DNA from: DASXMR01 sp036495525
GTDB taxonomy: Bacteria > Actinomycetota > Actinomycetes > Streptosporangiales > Streptosporangiaceae
Assembly: GCA_036495525.1 (NCBI GenBank)
Contig: DASXMR010000015.1
Coordinates: forward strand, 1 to 27,585
Direction: 5' to 3'
DNA length: 27,585 nucleotides
Shown: positions 22,542 to 27,585 of the stretch, in pieces
Layout: each line of letters begins with the position of its first letter
Numbering within the stretch: the first letter of the stretch is position 1
The notes under the pieces: model-generated
Database searches by the model: none
What the model saw: the letters and a program-made list of their open reading frames with translations, nothing else
What the model was told of the DNA's origin: nothing
Position numbers and translations under genes: made by a program

Positions 22542-23189
22542 GTGGGCGTGCCCGAAAGCGGGAACCAGACCGAGGGCGGCCAGTCGGCCGCCGGCCGCGC
22601 CGAGCACGTGCCCGGGCAGCCAGGCCGGTACGCGGGCGGCCCGGCAGCCACCGGGCAGGAGCTGTCCGAGGTGCTCGGCCGCGTCGCGCGGGGGGACGAG
22701 CGCGCCTTCGAGTTGCTCTATGACGCCATGGCCGCGCCGGTGCTCGGGATCGTCCGCCGGGTCGTCCGTGACCCGGCTCAGTCCGACGAGGTCATGCAGG
22801 AGGTGCTGCTCGAGCTGTGGCGCACCGCGTCCCGGTTCGACCCCGCGCTGGGCAGCGCCAGAGCCTGGGTGATGACCCTCGCGCACCGCCGGGCCGTGGA
22901 CCGGGTCCGCGCTGAGCAGCGGGCCGCTGAGCGCGAGCTGCGGGTCAGCCTGGCGCCGGTGCCCTACGACGAGGTAGCCGAGGCAGTCGAGGCCAGCCTC
23001 GACCGCGAGCGGGTCCGCCGCTGCTTGGGCTCGCTCACCGAGCTGCAGCGCGAGAGCGTGACGCTGGCCTACTACGGCGGCTACACCTACCGGCAGGTCG
23101 CCGACCTGCTCGGGGTCGCAGCCGGGACGGCGAAGACACGGATGCGGGACGGGCTGATCCGGCTCCGCGACTGCCTGGGGGTGGAGTGA
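22542..23189 (+). CDS. sigK: ECF sigma factor, SigK-like
   Basis: The 215-residue protein has sigma region 2 at about 53-126 (ERAFELLYDAMAAPVLGIVRRVV, QSDEVMQEVLLELW, GSARAWVMTLAHRRAVDRVR) and region 4 at about 160-213 (LTELQRESVTLAYYGGYTYRQVADLLG, AGTAKTRMRDGLIRLRDCL). These match the SigK/ECF19 group, and the next gene encodes an RskA-type anti-sigma factor, which fixes the subgroup. The first 40 residues are variable. GTG 22542 lies 7 nt after a SigK-like -10, so it is likely leaderless and autoregulated. Known SigK regulons include secreted and redox proteins; here the divergent molybdoenzyme is the obvious target. Confidence 0.88.
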   Translation: MGVPESGNQTEGGQSAAGRAEHVPGQPGRYAGGPAATGQELSEVLGRVARGDERAFELLYDAMAAPVLGIVRRVVRDPAQSDEVMQEVLLELWRTASRFDPALGSARAWVMTLAHRRAVDRVRAEQRAAERELRVSLAPVPYDEVAEAVEASLDRERVRRCLGSLTELQRESVTLAYYGGYTYRQVADLLGVAAGTAKTRMRDGLIRLRDCLGVE

Positions 23190-24058
23190 TGGCGCCGGAC
23201 GCCCCTGACCCGCACACGCTCGCCGGCGCCTACGCCCTCGACGCGGTGGCCGACGCCGACCGTGTCATGTTCGAGCGCCACCTGGCCGCCTGCGAGTCGT
23301 GCCGTGAGGAGATACGCACGCTGCGCGAGGCGACGGGCAGGCTGGCGATGGTCACCGCGGTGCAGCCACGGGCTGACCTGCGGGGCGCGACACTGCGCGC
23401 CGCGGCGCGGCTGAGCCAGCTTCCGCCGGCCGGCGAAGCGGCGCAGCGCCCGGCAGCCGGCCTCGTCGTGACCGGCAGCGCGGCCGCCGCGCCTGACAGC
23501 CCTGGCGAGACCGCGCCAGCAGCGGGCCGGCCAGCCTCGCCGCCAGGTGCGGCCCGGCGCTCCGGCCAGTCGCTGCGCCGCCGCCTGAGCGGACCGCTGC
23601 CCCGGCTCGCGCTGGCGCTGAGCTGCGTGCTCGCGGCCGTCGTCGTCGTGCTCGCGCTGATGATGCACGGCACCCAGCACCGGCTCGACCAGGCGCAGCT
23701 GCGCAGCCATGCCATCGCCAGCGTGCTCACCGCCGCGGACGTGACCATGATGTCCAGGCAGGTCAGCACCGGCGGCACCGCCACCGTCGTGATGTCACGC
23801 GAGCGGCGCGCCCTGGTCTTCACGGCGCAGGGCCTGCCGCAGCCGGGCGCCGGCCAGCGCTATGAGCTGTGGCTGATGGGCCCCGCTGGCATCAGGTCAG
23901 CCGGGATGCTGGCCGGCGCGCCCGGCGGCATGGTCGGCCCGGTCGTCGTGCATGGCCTGACTGCCGGTGACCGGGTCGGGATGACGATGGAGCCTGCCGC
24001 CGGGGCCGCCAAGCCGGGCTCGGCCATGGTGGTCGTGCTGGGGGTCGGCGGCGGCTGA
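23189..24058 (+). CDS. rskA: RskA-like anti-sigma-K factor
   Basis: ATG 23189 overlaps the sigK stop by one base, showing translational coupling. The 289-residue membrane protein has an N-terminal anti-sigma domain with HTLAGAYALDAV and the zinc-type motif HLAACESC (His31, Cys35, Cys38), a Pro/Ala-rich linker, one membrane helix (about 138-158, ALALSCVLAAVVVVLALMM), and a C-terminal RskA domain outside the membrane (VTMMSRQVSTGGTATVVMS, PQPGAGQRYELWLMG, AGDRVGMTMEPAAGA). RskA holds SigK at the membrane and is inactivated by regulated proteolysis or redox change in mycobacteria. It ends 6 nt before the convergent PPOX-fold gene. Confidence 0.88.
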   Translation: MAPDAPDPHTLAGAYALDAVADADRVMFERHLAACESCREEIRTLREATGRLAMVTAVQPRADLRGATLRAAARLSQLPPAGEAAQRPAAGLVVTGSAAAAPDSPGETAPAAGRPASPPGAARRSGQSLRRRLSGPLPRLALALSCVLAAVVVVLALMMHGTQHRLDQAQLRSHAIASVLTAADVTMMSRQVSTGGTATVVMSRERRALVFTAQGLPQPGAGQRYELWLMGPAGIRSAGMLAGAPGGMVGPVVVHGLTAGDRVGMTMEPAAGAAKPGSAMVVVLGVGGG

Positions 24059-24064
24059 GCCTGG

Positions 24065-24565
24065 CTAGCCGGCGAACGTCCAGCGAGTGGGCGACCCGGT
24101 GAAGTCGCCTTGCCGCATGCCGATAACCCGCTGCGGGCGGACAGAGACGGTGGCATTCACCGCGGGGTCGAGGAACGAAGGCTCCAGGTCCGTCGCGTAC
24201 TTCTCGTTCATCAGGTCGAGCACCCGCCTGATGCGCGCCGGGTCAGGCTCGATGCTGGCGATTCCCTCGACCACGACCGGATCGGCGGCGTCCTCGGTGG
24301 TGACAACGCACCGCGGGTCGGACCGCAGGTTCGTGATCTTGCGCGAACCCACGGCGCTGGTGAACCACAGCTCGCTGTCGTCCCAGATCCCCCACACCGG
24401 CATGGCATGCGGACGGCCGTCAGGCCAGACCGTGCTGACCCAGTAGTTGCGGGCGATGCTCAGCCGCTCGGCTGCCCACGACCAGGGCAGCAGGCCGCTG
24501 CCCTGATCCGGGGCGGCGATCCCGTAACCCGGCATGTGCGGCCGGGAGACGCTGGGAATGCTCAT
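24065..24565 (-). CDS. PPOX-fold (pyridoxamine 5'-phosphate oxidase-like) protein
   Basis: ATG 24565 is preferred; TTG 24571 would add two residues. The 166-residue protein shows the split-barrel flavin or F420-binding family: YWVSTVWPDGRPHAMPVWGIWDDSELWFTSAVGSRKITNLRSDPRCVVTTE and VVVEGIASIE are its core strands. Members bind FMN, F420 or haem; the cofactor here cannot be decided. No ribosome site is visible and a possible -10 (TAGACC) lies about 6 nt upstream, so it may be leaderless. It points away from the zinc-ribbon gene, with a 140-nt gap between the two starts. Confidence 0.8.
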   Translation of the reverse strand: MSIPSVSRPHMPGYGIAAPDQGSGLLPWSWAAERLSIARNYWVSTVWPDGRPHAMPVWGIWDDSELWFTSAVGSRKITNLRSDPRCVVTTEDAADPVVVEGIASIEPDPARIRRVLDLMNEKYATDLEPSFLDPAVNATVSVRPQRVIGMRQGDFTGSPTRWTFAG

Positions 24566-24693
24566 GTGCAAGGTCTACCCCAAGATCAGCAACAGCGGAG
24601 CAGCAAGCCCGGCGCGCCGTACCCGCTGGCGCGGGTCGCGGTCAGCTCCGGGCGCCGGGCGCGGCCCGTGCGACAGCAAGGCCCCGGCCGGGC

Positions 24694-24699
24694 TAACGT
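24694..24699 (+). promoter_or_regulatory. -10 element of the zinc-ribbon/phosphatase operon
   Basis: TAACGT (TANNNT form) ends 6 nt before GTG 24706, with no ribosome site, as expected for a leaderless actinobacterial mRNA. Confidence 0.5.
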
Positions 24700-24705
24700 G
24701 GCCCC

Positions 24706-25449
24706 GTGAAAGCATCTCCCCAGGCACAGCTGCGGCTGCTGGAAGTAGCCGACCTTGACGCGGAGCTCGGCCGGCTTGAGCACCGCAGACGCGGGCTACC
24801 GGAGCATCAGGAGCAGCAGCGGCTGCAGCAGCGCGACGGCGAGCTGCGCGACCAGATCGCGTCGCTCGAAGCCAGTCAGGGTGATCTGCGGCGCGAGCAG
24901 CTGAAGGCCGAGGGCGATGTTGACCAGGTACGCAGCAGGATCGAACGGGACCGCAGCAGGCTTGATGCCGGCCAGGTGTCCTCGCCTCGCGAGCTGGAAA
25001 ACCTGCAGTCCGAGGTTGAGTCGCTGCTGCGCCGCCAGTCCGATCTCGAGGAGATCGTGCTGGACGTGATGGAGCGCAGCGAGGCCACGCAGGCCGGCCA
25101 TCAGGCGGCCATTGCGGAGCGAGCGCAGGTGGCAGCGCAGCTGCAGTCCGTGACGGCGAGCCTGGACGCTCAGTTGTCCGAGCTGGCGGCGCAGTCGGCC
25201 AAAGCGGAGGACAGCCGGGCGGCCGTTGCCGCTGAGGTGCCCGGTGAGCTGCTCGAGATGTACGAGAAGCTGCGCGTCCAGCACGGCGGCGTCGGCGCTG
25301 CCGCGCTGCGGCGGGGCGGCTGCGAGGGCTGTCACCTGTCGCTGAACACCGTTGACCTGAACGCCATCCGGGCCGCCGAGCCGGATGAGGTACTGCGCTG
25401 CGAGGAATGCCGCAGAATCCTGGTGCGCGGCCCCGACTCGGGCCTGTGA
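24706..25449 (+). CDS. coiled-coil C4-type zinc-ribbon protein
   Basis: The 247-residue protein is a long antiparallel coiled coil (residues about 5-185, rich in Gln, Glu, Leu, Arg; ELENLQSEVESLLRRQSDLEE) followed by a C4 zinc ribbon: GCEGCHLSLN and LRCEECRRIL supply the two CxxC pairs. This matches the family of mycobacterial Rv2229c (DUF164/CT398-like), for which a link to secretion or flagellar-type export has been proposed in other phyla; the function in actinobacteria is not settled. It starts at a leaderless GTG. Its stop overlaps the phosphatase GTG by 4 nt, so the two form an operon. Confidence 0.85.
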   Translation: MKASPQAQLRLLEVADLDAELGRLEHRRRGLPEHQEQQRLQQRDGELRDQIASLEASQGDLRREQLKAEGDVDQVRSRIERDRSRLDAGQVSSPRELENLQSEVESLLRRQSDLEEIVLDVMERSEATQAGHQAAIAERAQVAAQLQSVTASLDAQLSELAAQSAKAEDSRAAVAAEVPGELLEMYEKLRVQHGGVGAAALRRGGCEGCHLSLNTVDLNAIRAAEPDEVLRCEECRRILVRGPDSGL

Positions 25450-26129
25450 CCGCAGCGCCCGGCGGTCAGGAGCAGGCGCCGGCCGGGCGCGCATGGGGGC
25501 CGCCGACCGGGCGGCCGACCACCACGCTGCTGCTGCGGCACGGCCAGACGCCGCTGTCAGCCGACCGCCGGTTCGCCGGCCGCGGCGACTACCCGCTGAC
25601 CGAGACCGGCCGGCTGGAGGCCGCCGCCGCTGCCCGGCGGCTGGCCGCGCGGGGCGGCATCGACGCGGTCGTCTCCTCGCCGCTGCGGCGGGCGCTGGAC
25701 ACCGCTGCCGCGGTCAGCGCGGCCGTCGGCCTGCCGGTGCACACCGACGACGACCTCACCGAGACCGACTTCGGCCAGTGGGAGGGGCTCAGCTTCGCCG
25801 CGGCTGCCGAGCGCTGGCCTGCCGAGCTGAAACAGTGGCTTGCGAGTGCGGACGCGGCGCCGCCGGGCGGCGAGAGCTTCGGCGCGGTCGGCTCGCGGGT
25901 TCACGATGCGCTGAGCCGGCTGCTTGACCGTTACCCGCGTCGCACCGTCGTCGTGGTCAGCCACGTCACGCCCATCAAGACGCTCGTCTGCCGCGCGCTG
26001 CTCGCGCCACCGGCCGCGCTGTTCCGGGTGCAGCTCGATGTGGCTTCGCTGTGCGAGGTCGACTGGTTCGCTGACGGCCCGGCGCTAGTGCGCACGCTGA
26101 ACGACACGGCGCACCTGGCGAACGGATAG
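25446..26129 (+). CDS. histidine phosphatase family protein
   Basis: The 227-residue protein has the phosphoglycerate-mutase-like fold: LLLRHGQT (Arg31-His32-Gly33, phospho-accepting His), SSPLRRALDTA, TETDFGQWEG (acid Glu) and VVVSHVTPIK (second His). In mycobacteria and many actinobacteria the gene after the zinc-ribbon gene encodes a bifunctional RNase HI-acid phosphatase (Rv2228c type). Here the RNase H part is absent: only about 25 Gly/Pro-rich residues precede the phosphatase domain. The start GTG 25446 overlaps the preceding stop by 4 nt; an in-frame start at 25407 would add 13 residues inside the upstream gene and is less likely. The substrate is unknown (CobC-like and general phosphatases share these motifs). 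Confidence 0.85.
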   Translation: MTAAPGGQEQAPAGRAWGPPTGRPTTTLLLRHGQTPLSADRRFAGRGDYPLTETGRLEAAAAARRLAARGGIDAVVSSPLRRALDTAAAVSAAVGLPVHTDDDLTETDFGQWEGLSFAAAAERWPAELKQWLASADAAPPGGESFGAVGSRVHDALSRLLDRYPRRTVVVVSHVTPIKTLVCRALLAPPAALFRVQLDVASLCEVDWFADGPALVRTLNDTAHLANG

Positions 26130-26246
26130 CAGGTCATTTCGGCCCGCTTGGGTCCATTGTTCTTCGAATACAGCGCACATCGAGCGTGTAGACCGTTGCA
26201 GGCAGTGGAATAGGTCTCCCGTATTGATCAGGACGGGGGGAGATCA

Positions 26247-27056
26247 GTGCCTGTTCAGAGCATGACCCGAAGCACTGCTCGCCGAAGCACGGTGAGCAGC
26301 ACGCGGGGAAAGTCACCGAGCGCCAGGCCGGCCAGGAAGACCGCGTCCAGTCGCCGGAGCACGACGAGCACACGACCGTCCGCCGCACGCAAGTCGACGC
26401 GTTCGACGTCGTCCAGCAGCACGCCCACGACCGCTTCCGCGGCGCGGACCGTGTCGTCGGCGGCGACGAAGGTCACCTCGGCTGCCTCTAAGATGACCGC
26501 GGCGGCCACCAGGGCCAACACATCGGCGAAGACCATGTCGACGGCGATGCAGGCGATGAACACCGCCACCAAGGCCATGACCACAGCTGCCAAGGCACTG
26601 ACGGCGGCCGCCAAGACGATGTCCTCGGCCAAGCCGGCCGCGGCCGCGTCGGCTGCGGCGTCGTCCAGGACCAGGACCGCCAGGGCGACCACCGCGAGCA
26701 GGCGCAGCACCGCGTCCGGCTCAGGGTCCGCGAACAGCACGAGGAGCACCGCGCGCCGTTCTTCGACGTCACGGGGCTCGGGTACGACTAGGTCCGGCAG
26801 CACAGCGGCCCGGCGGTCGCCGGCCAAGGCATCGACGTCGCGGTCGACGGCCAGCTCGCGCTCAAGCGCGGCGAAGCCGAAGGCAGCGGCTAAGCCGCGG
26901 GCAACGACCACCAAGCCGCGCGCGTCCCGGCCAAAGCAGCCGGCTCGAAAGCCGCAGTCGGCGACCAGGGAGCGGCCGCCGCTGGAGCTTGCGACGCCGC
27001 CGCGGCCCACGTCGGACTCGGAGTACGGCGGCCTTCTCGGCGGCCTGATCCGCTGA
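26247..27056 (+). CDS. histone-H1-like, strongly basic Ala/Ser/Thr/Arg/Lys-rich protein
   Basis: GTG 26247 has GGGGGAG a few nt upstream. The 269-residue product is low-complexity: the first 241 residues contain no Asp or Glu, and the only aromatic residue in the protein is a Tyr near the end. A central part (about 75-130) is Ala/Met/Thr/Lys-rich and probably helical (TKVTSAASKM, TATKAMTTAAKALTAAAKTM); the flanks are Ser/Arg and Pro/Lys-rich, like H1 tails or the HupB tail, but no HU domain is present. The last 28 residues change sharply: acidic, proline-containing, ending SEYGGLLGGLIR. Third positions are very GC-rich, supporting coding, but the antisense frame shares them. A nucleoid-binding role is inferred from composition only. 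Confidence 0.6.
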   Translation: MPVQSMTRSTARRSTVSSTRGKSPSARPARKTASSRRSTTSTRPSAARKSTRSTSSSSTPTTASAARTVSSAATKVTSAASKMTAAATRANTSAKTMSTAMQAMNTATKAMTTAAKALTAAAKTMSSAKPAAAASAAASSRTRTARATTASRRSTASGSGSANSTRSTARRSSTSRGSGTTRSGSTAARRSPAKASTSRSTASSRSSAAKPKAAAKPRATTTKPRASRPKQPARKPQSATRERPPLELATPPRPTSDSEYGGLLGGLIR

Positions 27057-27095
27057 GGCGCCGGCCGTTCCTCGCCTGGCCGGGCTCGCCCGCCG

Positions 27096-27101
27096 TAAGC
27101 T
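27096..27101 (+). promoter_or_regulatory. -10 element of rnpB
   Basis: TAAGCT (TANNNT form) lies 9 nt before the 5' end of the RNase P RNA, a suitable distance for transcription to begin at the P1 stem. Confidence 0.45.
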
Positions 27102-27110
27102 GATAGCAGC

Positions 27111-27526
27111 GGCGGGCGAGTCGGCCGGGCGGCCGCGGCGCTGCCCGGTAACGGGCAGGGCCGAGGAAGGTCCGGGCTCCGCAGGGCGGGGTGGTCGGTA
27201 ACACCGACCCGGGGTGACCCGCGGGAAAGTGCCACAGAAAACAGACCGCCCCCGGATCCGTCCGGGGGTAAGGGTGAAACGGTGGTGTAAGAGACCACCA
27301 GCGCCTGGGGTGACCTGGGCGGCTCGGTAAACCCCACCCGGAGCAAGGTCAAGAGGGAACCGCTCCCGTCAGGGCGCGGCTCCTGCGCGAGCGACTGAGG
27401 GCGGCCCGCCCGATGCTCGCGGGTAGACCGCACGAGGCTGCCGGCAACGGCAGTCCCAGATGGATGGCCGCCGGCCCGCGCTTGCGCGGGTGCACAGAAC
27501 CCGGCCTACAGGCCGACTCGCCCGCC
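27111..27526 (+). ncRNA. rnpB: RNase P RNA, bacterial class A
   Basis: The catalytic RNA of tRNA 5'-end processing. The ends pair as the P1 stem: 27111-27126 with 27511-27526. Universal core elements are present in order: GAGGAAGGTCCGGGCTCC (27163-27180), ACAGAAAACAGACCGCC (from 27234), AGGGTGAAACGGTG and TAAGAGACCACCAGCG, CTCGGTAAACCCCACCCGGAG, GGTAGACCGCACGAGG, AGATGGATGGCCGCC (27458-27472), and ACAGAACCCGGCCTACAGG (from 27494), the last being the P4 3' strand region. The length of about 416 nt fits actinobacterial type A RNAs. Open frames over it on the minus strand are not genes. Confidence 0.96.
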
Positions 27527-27563
27527 GCCCGGCCTGTGACCTGCGGTTGCATGCTCATGGGGT

Positions 27564-27585
27564 GCTCCAGTTCCGCTCCAGTTCC
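27564..27585. repeat. 11-bp tandem repeat at the window edge
   Basis: GCTCCAGTTCC occurs twice head to tail and reaches the right edge, so more copies may follow. It lies 38 nt past rnpB. Confidence 0.5.

Noticed and set aside
26255..27433. 392-residue minus-strand frame antisense to the H1-like gene and into rnpB, with hydrophobic stretches
   Set aside because: Its third codon positions coincide with those of the plus frame, so GC bias cannot separate them, but it has to start inside the RNase P RNA, has no ribosome site there, and the plus gene has a good one.
1..27585. tRNA genes, CRISPR arrays, transposases
   Set aside because: No TpsiC-like GGTTCGANTCC with a matching acceptor stem, no evenly spaced direct repeats, and no DDE or serine recombinase motif was found on either strand.

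Overview
The window is high-GC DNA with strong GC bias at third codon positions, many GTG starts, several likely leaderless genes and tightly overlapping operons. This points to an actinobacterium. A G1 (eqolisin) peptidase, a Streptomyces-style Tad locus and a SigK/RskA pair suggest a soil actinomycete of the Streptosporangiales/Streptomycetales type; the exact taxon is not determined. No tRNA, 16S/23S rRNA, CRISPR array, transposase or phage gene was seen.

Layout. (1) 2-10883, plus: a Tad/Flp-type pilus or secretion operon with almost no gaps: a truncated upstream gene, a CpaB-like SAF protein, a CpaE-like ATPase, TadA, TadB, TadC, a small Flp-like pilin, three TadE/TadG-like pseudopilins, and a large membrane LysM-BTAD regulator. 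Between the last pseudopilin and the regulator lies an antisense fragment of a SAM methyltransferase gene. (2) 10966-13416, plus: a large flippase-like membrane protein with an internal kinase-like domain that lacks the catalytic Asp. (3) 13461-14988, minus: a UbiE-like methyltransferase overlapping a UbiA-like membrane protein. (4) 15414-17423, plus: a secreted G1 peptidase with an apparent one-base deletion in its signal peptide, then an alpha/beta hydrolase. (5) 17424-18504: about 1.1 kb without a convincing gene, holding two pairs of DnaA-box-like sites, a set of small hairpins and a strong terminator, which may be a structured RNA locus. (6) 18505-20770: an alpha/beta-hydrolase-fold protein lacking the nucleophile Ser, an MBL-fold hydrolase, and a divergent TetR regulator separated from it by two tandem operators.

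(7) 20767-24058: a membrane-anchored sulfite-oxidase-like molybdoenzyme divergent from a sigK-rskA operon. The 71-bp gap holds a nearly mirror-symmetric promoter pair: a shared 14-bp palindrome supplies a CCAAGC -35 in each direction, and an ACGAAT -10 lies exactly 7 nt before each GTG start. This resembles the mycobacterial SigK promoter and suggests that SigK controls both itself and the enzyme; a weaker site of the same type precedes the G1 peptidase. (8) 24065-26129: a PPOX-fold protein, a coiled-coil C4 zinc-ribbon protein and a histidine phosphatase without the RNase H domain usual at this locus. (9) 26247-27526: a very basic Ala/Ser/Thr/Arg/Lys-rich histone-H1-like protein, then the RNase P RNA gene.

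All assignments come from reading motifs, spacing and codon patterns by eye; no database search was run.
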